64,000 bases of DNA. It comes from DATBSL01 sp963729875. Its GTDB lineage: Bacteria > Acidobacteriota > Vicinamibacteria > Fen-336. Numbering within the stretch: position 1 is the first letter of the stretch; each line of letters opens with the position of its first letter. The notes below the pieces were generated by a model that was not told where the DNA came from, did no database searches, and saw only the letters and a program-made list of their open reading frames with translations. Both the position numbers and the translations under genes were made by a program. The stretch spans positions 751,304 to 815,303 of the forward strand of contig CAVSPR010000009.1 of NCBI GenBank assembly GCA_963729875.1, given 5' to 3'. Below are positions 46,121-56,254 of the stretch, in pieces.

Positions 46121-48991
46121 ATGAGCGATCGGCGGTCAACGGTCGCGATCGGCGTTCTGGCCCTGGGGACACTGCTGGGAGCAGACGCGACCGCCGAAGC
46201 GGCAGGCGCCCCGACCTGGACGACCCTGTCGTCGTCGTCCAACCCCGTCCTCGTCGGTCAGCCGGTGACGTTCACCGCGACGGTGAAGCCGATCGGCGGG
46301 GGCGCGACGCCAACGGGGACGGCAACGTTCAAGGACGCCGCCGCCGTGCTCGGAGCCGTGACGCTCGACGGCACGGGCAGGGCCACGTTCACGACCGCCG
46401 CGCTGGGCCTGGGCACGCACCCGATCACGGCTGTCTACGACGGCGACGGCAGCTTCGGCCCCAGCGCCTCGGACGTGCTGCACCAGGCCGTGCCCGACGT
46501 GACGGCCTGCAGCGCCCCCGGCCTCTATCCCGCCGCAGGATCCCCGGTCACTGGAGACGCGGTGGGTACTGCCGTGGCCGACTTCGACGGGGACGGGAAG
46601 CCCGACCTCGTGGTGATGAAGAGATCGACGGAAGACGTGACGATCTACCTCGGCGACGGGACCGGTGGCTTCGTGGCGGGATCACCGGCGCCCGTGGCCG
46701 CGGCCTATCGGCTGGTGGTGAGCGACTTCAACGGGGACGAGAAGCCCGACGTCGCCGTGGTCTGGCCGACCGATGGCCAGCCTGCCGGCTCGTACGCGAG
46801 CATCCTCTTGGGCAACGGAAGTGGGGGCCTGGCCGCAGCGGGGCCGCCGTTGCTGCTGGATGCGAGCCCCTCAGGATCCGTGGCCGTAGGCGACCTCAAC
46901 GTGGACGGGAAGGCCGACCTCGCGGTGGGTCTCTTCGACCCCGATCCCGCCACCGGCCATGTGGCGATCCTGCTGGGAGACGGGAGCGGGAACCTCACCT
47001 CGACGGCCCCGGAGTTGAACACGGGCAGCTACCCTTGGCTCGTCGCGAGAGACCTCAACCTGGACGGGCGACCCGATCTCGCCGTGGACGCCGGATACGA
47101 ATCCAGGACGGTGACCGCGTTTCTCGGGAACGGAAGCGGAGGCTTCACGATCGGGCCCGTGACTTCGACGGGGCTACAGAGCTTCCCCTACATTGTCGCC
47201 GGCGACTTCAACCTCGATGGAAAGCCGGACCTCGCAGCGCGCAGCTACATCTGGAACCGCATGGCGATCCTGCTCGGGGACGGAGGTGGGGGATTCGGCG
47301 TGCTGGCGGGCCCGTCGGTCACGAATCCCCTGGGCATCGCAGTGAGCGACTTCAACCTGGACGGAAGACCCGACCTTGCCGTCGGGGCGGGGGGCAGGAT
47401 CGCGATCCTGCTGGGGGACGGAGCCGGCTCCTTCGTCCAGGCGGACTCGCCGAAGCCAGCCGGCGGCGATCCAGTGGTCGGGGACTTCAACCGGGACGGC
47501 AGGCCCGACCTCGCGGTGACGAGCGGCGACCTGTCCGCGACCGTGAGCGTGCTCCTCAACAACTGCGGTGCGCCCGCGTCGGTGACCGCGTTGACGTCGG
47601 CGCCGAACCCGTCGCGCCTGGGTGAGCCGGTCACTCTGACGGCAACCGTGTCGGCGGCGTCGGGCTCGGGTGTGCCCACGGGGTCGGTCCAGTTCCGGGA
47701 CGGGGCGGTCGACCTGGGCTCGCCGGTCGCGCTCTCGGGCGGCACGGCCGTGCTCACGATTTCCAGTCTCTCCGATGGCCCCCACGTCCTCACCGCCGTC
47801 TACCTCGGCGACCCCGCCTTCTCCGGGAGCACGTCGGCGCCGGTGACGCACTCCGTGGAGGTTCGCGTCGTCGCGAACGACGGGACGGCGAACGCCGCGA
47901 GCGCCACGAGCCTCTCGTTCACGGTGTCGCTCTCGGTGGCGAGCGACCTCACGGTGGCCGTCGACTACGCCACCGTCGACCACACCGCGAAGGCGGGAGT
48001 CGACTACACGGCCACCGCGGGCACCCTCGTGTTCGGCCCCGGTGAGATCGCGAAGACGATCGTCGTTCCGATCGCCTCATGGACCGTCCCCGGGCCGAGC
48101 AAGGACTTCTTCCTGACCCTGAAGAACCCGAGCAACGCGACCTTCGGCAGGAGCGCCGCGCTCGGAACCATCTTCTACGCGGCGTCCGGCAGCCTCGCCC
48201 TCTACGTCGACGACCCGAGCGTCGGCGAGGGGAACGCGGGCAAGGCCCTCCTCGGCTTCTCGGTGCAGCTGTCGCGGCCGAGCTCCAGCGCGGTCACGGT
48301 GAGCTATGCGACGGCCGACGAGACGGCGCGAGCCGGAACCGACTACGAGGCGACGTCGGGCCCGCTGACCTTCCACCCCGGCCAGACCACGAAAGCGGTG
48401 CTCGTCCCGGTTATCGGGAACACGGCCGTGGAGGCGGACCGGACGCTCTTCGTGAGCCTGACGAACGCCACGACCGCCGAGGCGACGGGCATCACGATCG
48501 CGAAGACCCAGGGTGTGGGGACGATCCTCGACGACGATCCTCCAACCGCGCCGGCCACCTGGACCCAGTACCGTCTCTACAGCCCGATCACGTTCGAGCA
48601 CCTGTACACGACGGACACGAACGAGTACGCGGTGCTGGGGACACTGGGCTGGCTGCAGGAGGGGTCGGCCTACACGATGTTCAAGGACGGGGGCTCGCAC
48701 GGCGGTGTCTATGCGGTGCCGCTCTATCGCCTCTACCACCCCGGCGTGCTCCAGCACCACTGGACGACGGACTGGTACGAGACGACTGTTCTGGCGGCGG
48801 GGTCGTGGAGCTACGAGGGGATCCCGGGCTACGTGCTTCCGACGCCGGTGACGGGGACGGTACCGCTGTACCGGCTGGCCCTGGCGTACCCGCCTCTGCA
48901 CCTGTGGACGACGGACCAGAACGAGTACCAGGTGCTGACCACCCAGCGCGGCTGGATCGGGGAAGGGGTCATCGGTTACGTGCTGCCGTAA
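46121..48991 (+). CDS. secreted Ig / FG-GAP propeller / Calx-beta protein with DUF5648 tail
   Basis: Intact, 956 residues, start ATG after AAGGAGG. Order: signal peptide (VAIGVLALGTLLGADATAEA), bacterial Ig-like domain (residues 29-125, SNPVLVGQPVTFTATVKP), seven FG-GAP/VCBS repeats (about 130-480; ADFDGDGKPDLVV, GDFNRDGRPDLAV), a count that suits a seven-bladed integrin-like propeller. Then come a second Ig domain (about 485-575), two Calx-beta domains (about 580-795; VDYATVDHTAKAGVDY, VSYATADETARAGTDY) and the DUF5648 tail (about 800-956). It is a calcium-dependent adhesin-like surface protein by architecture. Confidence 0.9.
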   Translation: MSDRRSTVAIGVLALGTLLGADATAEAAGAPTWTTLSSSSNPVLVGQPVTFTATVKPIGGGATPTGTATFKDAAAVLGAVTLDGTGRATFTTAALGLGTHPITAVYDGDGSFGPSASDVLHQAVPDVTACSAPGLYPAAGSPVTGDAVGTAVADFDGDGKPDLVVMKRSTEDVTIYLGDGTGGFVAGSPAPVAAAYRLVVSDFNGDEKPDVAVVWPTDGQPAGSYASILLGNGSGGLAAAGPPLLLDASPSGSVAVGDLNVDGKADLAVGLFDPDPATGHVAILLGDGSGNLTSTAPELNTGSYPWLVARDLNLDGRPDLAVDAGYESRTVTAFLGNGSGGFTIGPVTSTGLQSFPYIVAGDFNLDGKPDLAARSYIWNRMAILLGDGGGGFGVLAGPSVTNPLGIAVSDFNLDGRPDLAVGAGGRIAILLGDGAGSFVQADSPKPAGGDPVVGDFNRDGRPDLAVTSGDLSATVSVLLNNCGAPASVTALTSAPNPSRLGEPVTLTATVSAASGSGVPTGSVQFRDGAVDLGSPVALSGGTAVLTISSLSDGPHVLTAVYLGDPAFSGSTSAPVTHSVEVRVVANDGTANAASATSLSFTVSLSVASDLTVAVDYATVDHTAKAGVDYTATAGTLVFGPGEIAKTIVVPIASWTVPGPSKDFFLTLKNPSNATFGRSAALGTIFYAASGSLALYVDDPSVGEGNAGKALLGFSVQLSRPSSSAVTVSYATADETARAGTDYEATSGPLTFHPGQTTKAVLVPVIGNTAVEADRTLFVSLTNATTAEATGITIAKTQGVGTILDDDPPTAPATWTQYRLYSPITFEHLYTTDTNEYAVLGTLGWLQEGSAYTMFKDGGSHGGVYAVPLYRLYHPGVLQHHWTTDWYETTVLAAGSWSYEGIPGYVLPTPVTGTVPLYRLALAYPPLHLWTTDQNEYQVLTTQRGWIGEGVIGYVLP
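48566..48991 (+). repeat. DUF5648 coding repeat, copy 2
   Basis: 426 bases closely matching the ends of the genes before and after; e.g. GACGGACACGAACGAGTACG is shared exactly with copies 3 and 4. Confidence 0.75.
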
Positions 48992-49020
48992 TCTCGCTGC
49001 GCGCTCGAGACCGCATCCTG

Positions 49021-49050
49021 TTGCAGCTTTGGCGAACCCGGAACTAGAAT
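49021..49050 (+). promoter_or_regulatory. possible promoter of the second FG-GAP protein gene
   Basis: TTGCAG and TAGAAT with 18 bases between them, 59 bases before the GTG start. The -10 matches five of six consensus bases and the -35 three of six. Confidence 0.3.
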
Positions 49051-49109
49051 CGCCGTCACACCCTGACTCCCAATCCCACCGTTAAGGCCTGCGAGGCCGA
49101 GGAGGGATC

Positions 49110-52055
49110 GTGCATGCTCGGCGAGGATCTCGGGTGCGTCTGCCCCTCCTGCGCGAGGGCGGCACCGTCGCGAGCGGCGTTCTTGCCGTTGCGGCATTCG
49201 TGATGAGCGCGGCGCCCGGCCATGCGGCCGGTGCTCCGACCTGGACGACCCTGACGTCGTCGTCGAACCCTGTGCTCGTGGGGCAGGCCGTGACCTTCAC
49301 GGCGACGGTGAAGCCGATCGGCGGCGGAGCGACGCCGACGGGGACGGTGACGTTCAGGGACACGGCGGCGACGCTGGGGACCGGGACTCTGGACGGTGCG
49401 GGCAAGGCCACCTTCACGACCTCCGCGCTGACCCTGGGCACACACCCGATCACGGCGGTCTACGGTGGCGACGGCGGCTTCGCCGGGAGCCGCTCCGATG
49501 TGCTGTCGCAGGCGGTGCCAAGGACGACGGTCTGCAGCATGCCCGCCTTCTTTGCCGCGACGGGAACGACCGGGGTCGTTGGCCTGCCGGCCGCCAGTGA
49601 CTTCAACCTCGACGGGAAGGCCGACCTCGTTGTCGTGAACGGTCCCGACAGGTCCGCTCGAATCATGCTGGGAGATGGCACCGGCGGTCTCGTGGCGGCG
49701 GGCCCGTCCGTTCCATTGGGAGGCACCTCTCCTCCGGTCCCGCGTGCTGCGGTTGTGGACGACTTCAACTCCGACGGACGACCCGACGTCGTCGTCCTGG
49801 GCGCGAACTCCTCCAGCGGCTCCCTGGCGGTGCTCCTGGGGGATGGGACCGGAGGACTCGCGGTGGCGGGTTCGGTCATCCCGGTGGGTGTGGGCAGCGG
49901 TCCTCCGGGCGGCCTGGCGGCAGCCGACTTCGACTTGGACGGAAGGCCCGACGTAGTGGTCGTGGGCGCAGCATCCGGCTCCGGCGGCGGCTACGGGAGT
50001 GTCCTGTTGGGCGACGGGAACGGGGGCTTCACGCCCACGTCTTCGAGCCTGACGATCGGAGACGGACCTTCACCCTCGGTGGCCACGGGCGATTTCAACG
50101 CAGATGGACGGCCCGACCTCGCGGTGATCACCGGAGATGGGCCGGGAAACGGGAACAGCAAGGTGACGGTGTTCCTGGGAGACGGAAGCGGTGGCTTCGA
50201 TCCCGCAGCCGGAGCCGTGTCGTTGGCGGGGGCGAAGGGAGAGTCGTTCGTCGTGACGGGCGACTTCAACCTGGACGGCAAGGCCGATGTCGCCTGGTCC
50301 TCCTTCTTCCAGTACCGGGTCGTGATCCTGCGGGGCGATGGGAGCGGCGGCCTGGCCGCCAGCTTCGTGCCCGTGTTCGGCCCGACCGGCCTGGTCGGCG
50401 GCGACTTCAATCTCGATGGGAAGCTCGATCTGGCCGTGCGAAACGGCTTGTTCGGTGCCCTGAGGATCGTCGTCGGCGACGGGGCCGGCGGGTTCGTCGA
50501 GAGAACCCCGACGGTGTCCGGAACGTTCGCGACGATGCCGGAGGTCAGCGCTGACTTCGACACGGACGGGGTCCCCGACCTGGCGGTCACCGACGGCTCC
50601 AACAACATCGCGATCGTGCTCAACAACTGCGGTGCACCGGCGTCGACGACCACCGTGTCTTCGTCTCCGAACCCGTCCGCCTTCGGCCAGGCCGTCACGC
50701 TCACGGCGACGGTGTCGCCGACCTCGGGACCGGGATCGCCTACGGGACAGGTAGGCTTCCTGGACGGGAGCATCGACCTGGGCTCTCGATCCCTCTCCGG
50801 AGGCGTCGCCGTGATGACGACGTCGCTCGCGGACGGCGTCCACAGCATCACCGCGGTCTACTCGGGCGATGCGGACTTCGCGGGGAGCACGTCTTCGCCG
50901 TGGACCCACACCGTGCTCTCGCGCCTGACGATCAACGACCCGATCGGCAACGCTGGCAGCGGCCCTGCCACGGTCGACTTCACCGTCCGGCTATCGGCTC
51001 AAAGTGCTCTGACCGCGACGGTGGACTACGCCACGCTCGACCACACGGCGAAGTCAGGGACGGACTACGTGGCGACGTCCGGGACGCTGACCTTCAACCC
51101 CGGTGAGACGACCAGGACGGTCGGCGTGCCGATCCTGGGTCAGAGCCTCCCGGGTCCCGCCAAGGACTTCTACCTGACTTTGACGAGCCCCACGAACGCC
51201 ACGCTCGCCAAGGGCGCAGGGATCGGGACGATCATCTACTCCCTCCCCGGCAGCCTGACCCTGTACATCGACGACCCGAGCCTCCGCGAGGGGAACAACG
51301 GCACGACGCTCCTCGGTTTCACGCTCAGCCTCTCCAAGGCAATCCCCTCGAGCGTCACGGTGGACTACGCGACCGCGGACGGGACGGCGCAGGCGGGGGT
51401 CGACTACACGGCCCGCTCGGGGACGGTCACCTTCCCCCCGGGACAGACGACCCGCTCGGTCCTCGTCCCCGTGCAGGGCAACACGACGGTGGAGGCGAAC
51501 AAGACGCTGTTTGTGAACCTGACGAACGCCAGCACGAGCGAGCCGGCCGGCATCGCGCTTGCGAAGAGCCAGGGCGTGGGCACGATCCTCGACGACGATC
51601 CTCCGGCGGCCGCAGCGAACGTCGCGCAGTATCGTCTCTACACCCCAATCACATACGAGCACCTGTACACGACGGACACGAACGAGTACGCGGTGCTGGG
51701 GACGGTGGGCTGGCTGCAGGAGGGGCCGGCGTACACGATGTTCAAGGACGGGGGTCCTTACGGGGGAGTGTCCGGGGTGCCGCTGTACCGGCTCTACCAC
51801 GCGGGAGTTCGGCAACACCACTGGACGACGGACTGGTACGAGACGACGGTTCTGGCCGCGGGTTCGTGGAGCTACGAGGGGATCCCGGGCTACGTGCTTC
51901 CGACGGCGGTGACGGGGACGGTGCCGCTGTACCGGCTGGCCCTGGCGTATCCGCCGCTGCACCTGTGGACGACGGACGCGAACGAGTACCTGGTGCTGAC
52001 GACACCTGAACGCGGCTGGATCGGGGAAGGCGTCATCGGCTACGTGCTGCCGTAG
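49110..52055 (+). CDS. secreted Ig / FG-GAP propeller / Calx-beta protein with DUF5648 tail (paralogue)
   Basis: Intact, 981 residues, GTG start after GGAGGG. It has the same plan as its upstream neighbour: signal peptide (SGVLAVAAFVMSAAPGHA), Ig-like domain nearly identical to that of the neighbour (NPVLVGQAVTFTATVKPIGG), seven FG-GAP/VCBS repeats (DFNLDGKADLVV, DFNSDGRPDVVV, DFDTDGVPDLAV), second Ig domain, two Calx-beta domains (VDYATLDHTAKSGTDY, VDYATADGTAQAGVDY) and the DUF5648 tail ending GYVLP. The propeller part has diverged far more than the Ig and tail parts. Confidence 0.9.
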   Translation: MHARRGSRVRLPLLREGGTVASGVLAVAAFVMSAAPGHAAGAPTWTTLTSSSNPVLVGQAVTFTATVKPIGGGATPTGTVTFRDTAATLGTGTLDGAGKATFTTSALTLGTHPITAVYGGDGGFAGSRSDVLSQAVPRTTVCSMPAFFAATGTTGVVGLPAASDFNLDGKADLVVVNGPDRSARIMLGDGTGGLVAAGPSVPLGGTSPPVPRAAVVDDFNSDGRPDVVVLGANSSSGSLAVLLGDGTGGLAVAGSVIPVGVGSGPPGGLAAADFDLDGRPDVVVVGAASGSGGGYGSVLLGDGNGGFTPTSSSLTIGDGPSPSVATGDFNADGRPDLAVITGDGPGNGNSKVTVFLGDGSGGFDPAAGAVSLAGAKGESFVVTGDFNLDGKADVAWSSFFQYRVVILRGDGSGGLAASFVPVFGPTGLVGGDFNLDGKLDLAVRNGLFGALRIVVGDGAGGFVERTPTVSGTFATMPEVSADFDTDGVPDLAVTDGSNNIAIVLNNCGAPASTTTVSSSPNPSAFGQAVTLTATVSPTSGPGSPTGQVGFLDGSIDLGSRSLSGGVAVMTTSLADGVHSITAVYSGDADFAGSTSSPWTHTVLSRLTINDPIGNAGSGPATVDFTVRLSAQSALTATVDYATLDHTAKSGTDYVATSGTLTFNPGETTRTVGVPILGQSLPGPAKDFYLTLTSPTNATLAKGAGIGTIIYSLPGSLTLYIDDPSLREGNNGTTLLGFTLSLSKAIPSSVTVDYATADGTAQAGVDYTARSGTVTFPPGQTTRSVLVPVQGNTTVEANKTLFVNLTNASTSEPAGIALAKSQGVGTILDDDPPAAAANVAQYRLYTPITYEHLYTTDTNEYAVLGTVGWLQEGPAYTMFKDGGPYGGVSGVPLYRLYHAGVRQHHWTTDWYETTVLAAGSWSYEGIPGYVLPTAVTGTVPLYRLALAYPPLHLWTTDANEYLVLTTPERGWIGEGVIGYVLP
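51627..52055 (+). repeat. DUF5648 coding repeat, copy 3
   Basis: 429 bases, closest to copy 4, with which it shares a three-base insertion (ACACC before the final GGCTGG block). Confidence 0.75.
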
Positions 52056-52090
52056 CGGAACGCCGCGGCCCGCAAGGCCGAGGAGGGGCG

Positions 52091-54697
52091 ATGCCCTATC
52101 GGGCGAGGCTGGCGATGGGCGCCGCGGCGCTCGCGGCTGCGCTTTCGGCAGCACCGGGGTACGCGGGCTTCGGCGATCTCGACTGCTCGTTCGGCTCGGG
52201 CGGGCAGAGGTCGTTCACGGACGGCTGGGGCGCACCCGTCAGCTTTGCCCCGCTCCCCAACGGCGACCTCCTGGTTCGCGTCGGCTTCCTCAGCACGGGT
52301 GCCAACCTCTACCGCGTGGACCCGTCCGGCACGGTGAGCCAGTGGCTCAACACGACAGGGACCGTGGGGCTGGGGCAGGGAGACCCGAGCATCGCCGTCC
52401 TGGCAGACGGCCGGAACCTCCTCCCCATCGGAGGTCTGTCGGACTCCGAAGTGTACGGGGGGGTATCGCGTCACCTGCCGACTGGAGAGATCGATCCAAC
52501 CTTCGGTTCCAACGGTGTCGCGACGATGCTCGGAGTCTCTCGGGTCACCGCCGGGCCTCTCCTGCAGGCCGACGGGAAGATCCTCGTCACCGCAACCCTG
52601 GACGGGCACGCCGCCGTGCTGCGCTTCCTGGCGGACGGCACGCCGGACAAGAGCTTCGGCGTGGATGGCGCGGCGGTGGCCCCGGCAGCCGGTTCGGCTT
52701 TCAGCTCGATCGCTCTGCAGCCCGACGGTCGAGTGCTCGCAGTCAGCGCGACGACCCTTGCTCGATTCGGCTCGAGCGGCCAGCCCGACCCAGGCTTCGG
52801 TTCCGCAGGCTCGACGAGCCTCGTCGTCGTCTTTTCCACGAACGAGGGGTGGCTGCGGCACGTCCGACTGCAGCCGTCGGGAAAGGTCCTCGTGGTGGGG
52901 GAGATCAGCAACGGGTCTCTCCGCCTGGCGCGCTTCAGCGCGAGCGGAGATCTCGACACGAGCGTTGGTGGTGGCTCCGGCTACCGCGACGTCGTCGGCC
53001 CGGCAGGACCGGTGTGGGGAGGGCTCTCTCCCTACATCCCACTCTCGATGGAGCCGGATGGGCGGCCGGTGCTGGTCGGGTCGATGGGCTCCGGTCTTTC
53101 GACATCCGGCGTGATGGTCCGCTACGGCGTGGACTTGAGCGACGACGTCGTGGTTCCCATCGGCGGCATTCCTTCTGCGGCCTTCGTGCTCCCAAGCGGG
53201 AAGGTGGTCGTGGGTGGCCGTGACGCCTACTATCCCCTCATCGAGCGACGGCTCGGAGATCTCGACCCGGCGACGTGTGCCTCGAGCGCCACCACTCTGG
53301 ACACCACGCCGAATCCGTCCTCGTGGGGAGAGGTCGTCACGTTCACGGCGACCGTGTCGGCGTCGGGTCTCACGCCTGCGGGCCAAGTGCAGTTCAAGGA
53401 CGGTGCCTTCGACTTCGGATTCCCCGTCCCGCTGAGCAACGGGCAGGCGACGCTGACCTGGTCCAGCCTCAGCCCGGGCGACCACACGATCACCGCGAGG
53501 TATCTGGGTGGGCCGGGCTTGCTCGGGAGCACATCACCACCGGTCATCCAGACCGTGATACCGGGCCTCACGATCGACGATCCGACCGTCAACGCGGCAG
53601 AGGGGGCGACGATTCTCACCTTCCGGGTAGCGCTGAACGGTCCCAGGAACGTCACCGTGGCCGTGGACTACTCGACCGCCGATCACACCGCGAGGGCCGG
53701 CGTCGACTACTCCGCGACCTCCGGCACCCTGACCTTCAGCCCCGGCGAGACGCAGAAGACACTGTCCGTTCCGATCGTCGGCTGGAGCGTGCCTCAGTCC
53801 AGCAAGGACTTCTTCGTACTCCTGTCGAACCCGGACAACGCCGTCCTCACCAAGAGCGCGGGCATCGGCACGATCACCTACTACGCCCCTGGCAGCCTGA
53901 CGCTCGCCATCGGGGACCCGAGCGTGCACGAGGGCCACGACAGTCTCACCCTCCTCGGCTTCCCGGTACAGCTATCTCGGCCGAGCGCCGGCTTTGTCAC
54001 GGTGAGCTACGCGACGGCGGACGCAACGGCCAAGGCAGGGACGGACTACACCGCCACCTCCGGGGTGATCACGTTCTCCCCCGGCCAGACGACGCGCTCG
54101 GTGCTCGTGCCGGTGCTGGGAAACACGGCCGTCGAGTCGGACCGGACGCTGTTCGTCAACCTGACGAACGCCACTACCACCGAGACGACGGGTATCACCA
54201 TTGCGAAGACCCAGGGAGTGGGGACGATCGTCGACGACGACCCTCCGAGCGCCCCAGCCACGGTCGCCCAGTATCGCCTCTACAGCCCGATGACGTACGA
54301 GCACCTGTACACGACGGACACGAACGAGTACGCGGTGCTGGGGACGGTGGGGTGGCTGCAGGAGGGATCGGCGTACACGATATTCAAGGACGGGGGCCCG
54401 TACGGCGGGGTGTCTGGAGTTCCGCTCTACCGGCTCTATCACGCGGGAGTGCGGCAGCACCACTGGACGACCGATTGGTACGAGGTGACGGTCCTGTCGG
54501 CAGGGGCGTGGACATACGAGGGGATCCCGGGCTACGTGCTGCCGACGGCGGTGACGGGGACGGTGCCGCTGTACCGGCTGGCCCTGGCGTATCCGCCGCT
54601 GCACCTGTGGACGACGGACCAGAACGAGTACCAGGTGCTGACGACACCACAACGCGGCTGGATCGGGGAAGGCGTCATCGGCTACGTGCTGCCGTAG
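52091..54697 (+). CDS. secreted delta-60-repeat / Ig / Calx-beta protein with DUF5648 tail
   Basis: Intact, 868 residues, ATG after GAGGAGGGGCG. Signal peptide (GAAALAAALSAAPGYA), then delta-60 (DUF5122-like) repeats over about 380 residues (LDCSFGSGGQRSF, IDPTFGSNGVATM, LLQADGKILVTATLDG, ALQPDGRVLAVSA), which form another kind of beta-propeller. After that come one Ig-like domain (TPNPSSWGEVVTFTATVSA), two Calx-beta domains and the DUF5648 tail. From the Ig domain onward it matches the two preceding proteins; only the N-terminal propeller has been exchanged. Confidence 0.9.
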   Translation: MPYRARLAMGAAALAAALSAAPGYAGFGDLDCSFGSGGQRSFTDGWGAPVSFAPLPNGDLLVRVGFLSTGANLYRVDPSGTVSQWLNTTGTVGLGQGDPSIAVLADGRNLLPIGGLSDSEVYGGVSRHLPTGEIDPTFGSNGVATMLGVSRVTAGPLLQADGKILVTATLDGHAAVLRFLADGTPDKSFGVDGAAVAPAAGSAFSSIALQPDGRVLAVSATTLARFGSSGQPDPGFGSAGSTSLVVVFSTNEGWLRHVRLQPSGKVLVVGEISNGSLRLARFSASGDLDTSVGGGSGYRDVVGPAGPVWGGLSPYIPLSMEPDGRPVLVGSMGSGLSTSGVMVRYGVDLSDDVVVPIGGIPSAAFVLPSGKVVVGGRDAYYPLIERRLGDLDPATCASSATTLDTTPNPSSWGEVVTFTATVSASGLTPAGQVQFKDGAFDFGFPVPLSNGQATLTWSSLSPGDHTITARYLGGPGLLGSTSPPVIQTVIPGLTIDDPTVNAAEGATILTFRVALNGPRNVTVAVDYSTADHTARAGVDYSATSGTLTFSPGETQKTLSVPIVGWSVPQSSKDFFVLLSNPDNAVLTKSAGIGTITYYAPGSLTLAIGDPSVHEGHDSLTLLGFPVQLSRPSAGFVTVSYATADATAKAGTDYTATSGVITFSPGQTTRSVLVPVLGNTAVESDRTLFVNLTNATTTETTGITIAKTQGVGTIVDDDPPSAPATVAQYRLYSPMTYEHLYTTDTNEYAVLGTVGWLQEGSAYTIFKDGGPYGGVSGVPLYRLYHAGVRQHHWTTDWYEVTVLSAGAWTYEGIPGYVLPTAVTGTVPLYRLALAYPPLHLWTTDQNEYQVLTTPQRGWIGEGVIGYVLP
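54269..54697 (+). repeat. DUF5648 coding repeat, copy 4
   Basis: 429 bases, near-identical over long stretches to copy 3, including GTGACGGGGACGGTGCCGCT. Confidence 0.75.
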
Positions 54698-54946
54698 CGC
54701 GACGCTCCGGGACGATCCAGACGTCGAGACCCGCGACCATCGGGCGATGCGGTGGATTTCGTCATATCGAGCGCTGCGACGGATCTGGCTCCCGGATCTG
54801 GCTTCTGGTCAAAAATGAGGCGGCACTGCGCTTCCCTCCCGGCAGTAGGATCCAGCATTCGAGGAAACGGGCGCGCCGACTGAGCGGCCCGACGCGCCTG
54901 GATCGACACTCCGGGCCAGGGGTCACCGTGGACCCAAGGAGGAATC

Positions 54947-56188
54947 GTGCGCAGCGCGCGCGGCTTCGGATGCTCTCTCTCTCTTCTCACGTCTGTCCTG
55001 TTCCTGATCACGGCGGACGCGAGCGCAGCGGTCCAGGACGGCAAGTGGTCCGGCTCGACGGCGACGGGCCGGGCCTATAGCGTGACGACGGCGGCCAACA
55101 AGGTGACGCAGATCCAGCTCTCCTTCAGCGTCGGCGGCTGCAGTGGCACGATGACGTCGACCATGTCGGTGGCGATCGACGCCAGCAACCACTTCTCCGT
55201 GAGCGCCGGCTTCTGCCCGAGCTACTCGACGAGCGGCACCTTCGACGCGGCGGCAGGGACGGCGACCGGGACGCTCTCGCTCACCGCGACCTACATTCCC
55301 TACGCGTGCCCCTGCTCGGGGTCGTCGAACACGACGTGGAACGCGATACTCGGCGCCGCGGAGATCTCGATCAACGACCCGAGCGTGGTCGAGGGCAACG
55401 CCGGCAAGACGCTCCTGGCCTACGACGTCAAGCTGTCGGCGGCCAGCAGCAAGACCGTCACCGTGGACTTCGGCACGTGCGGCGCCGGGTGCAGCGGCGG
55501 CGGCACGGCGCAGTCGGGTGTCGACTACACCATCAAGAACGGCACCGTCACCTTCGCCCCCGGCCAGACGAGACGCTCCGTGCTGGTCGAGGTCTTCGGC
55601 AACACGACGACCGACGGCAACCGGACTCTCAAGCTCAACCTGGGCGCGGCCACGAACGCCGTCATCGCTGACGGCTCGGGCCTGGGGACGATCGTGGACG
55701 ACGACCCGGCCGTGCTCGCGCCGGTCGCCGACATGTATCGGCTGTACGCCGACAACCTCACCTACGAGCACCTCTACACCACGGACCTCAACGAGTACAA
55801 CGTGCTCGGCTCGGGCTACAACTCGACCACCCACGTGGGCTGGCTGCAGGAAGGTATCGCCTACAAGCTGCTCGGCAACGCGGGGATCTACAACGGCGAG
55901 TTCGGCATCCCGCTGTTCCGGCTGTACAACACCGCGACTCGCCAGCACCACTGGACGACGGACGCGAACGAGGCCGCAACCCTGGCCACGTGGGCGGACT
56001 GGAACTACGAGGGCATCGTGGGATACGTGCTCCCGAGCGCCACGAGCGCGACCGGGGTCACCCCGCTCTACCGGCTGTGGGACAACGGCGCGCTGCACCT
56101 GTGGACGACGGACGCGAACGAGAAGCTGGTCCTCTCGACCCAGAGGGGCTGGACGTACGAGGGCACGATCGGCAGCGTCATCCCTTAG
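54947..56188 (+). CDS. secreted Calx-beta protein with DUF5648 tail
   Basis: Intact, 413 residues, GTG start four bases after AAGGAGG. Signal peptide (SLLTSVLFLITADASA), then an unnamed beta-domain of about 110 residues with four cysteines (GGCSGTMTSTMSV, SAGFCPSYSTSG, YACPCSGSS), one Calx-beta domain (SVVEGNAGKTLLAYDV, VDYTIKNGTVTFAPG) with an inserted GTCGAGCSGGG loop, and a more divergent DUF5648 tail (EHLYTTDLNEYNVLGSGY, RQHHWTTDANEAATLA, ALHLWTTDANE) ending GSVIP. A hairpin follows its stop. Confidence 0.9.
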   Translation: MRSARGFGCSLSLLTSVLFLITADASAAVQDGKWSGSTATGRAYSVTTAANKVTQIQLSFSVGGCSGTMTSTMSVAIDASNHFSVSAGFCPSYSTSGTFDAAAGTATGTLSLTATYIPYACPCSGSSNTTWNAILGAAEISINDPSVVEGNAGKTLLAYDVKLSAASSKTVTVDFGTCGAGCSGGGTAQSGVDYTIKNGTVTFAPGQTRRSVLVEVFGNTTTDGNRTLKLNLGAATNAVIADGSGLGTIVDDDPAVLAPVADMYRLYADNLTYEHLYTTDLNEYNVLGSGYNSTTHVGWLQEGIAYKLLGNAGIYNGEFGIPLFRLYNTATRQHHWTTDANEAATLATWADWNYEGIVGYVLPSATSATGVTPLYRLWDNGALHLWTTDANEKLVLSTQRGWTYEGTIGSVIP

Positions 56189-56200
56189 AGGGCTCGCGCA

Positions 56201-56230
56201 GGGGGCCGCCGGCCAAAGCCGGCGGTCCCC
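56201..56230 (+). terminator. terminator-like hairpin
   Basis: A 13-bp stem (GGGGGCCGCCGGC pairing with GCCGGCGGTCCCC, one G-T pair) with a CAAA loop, 13 bases after the stop of the Calx-beta gene. There is no T-run, so termination is inferred from the stem only. Confidence 0.55.
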
Positions 56231-56254
56231 GGTGGCACCCGTCACGGGGGCACT

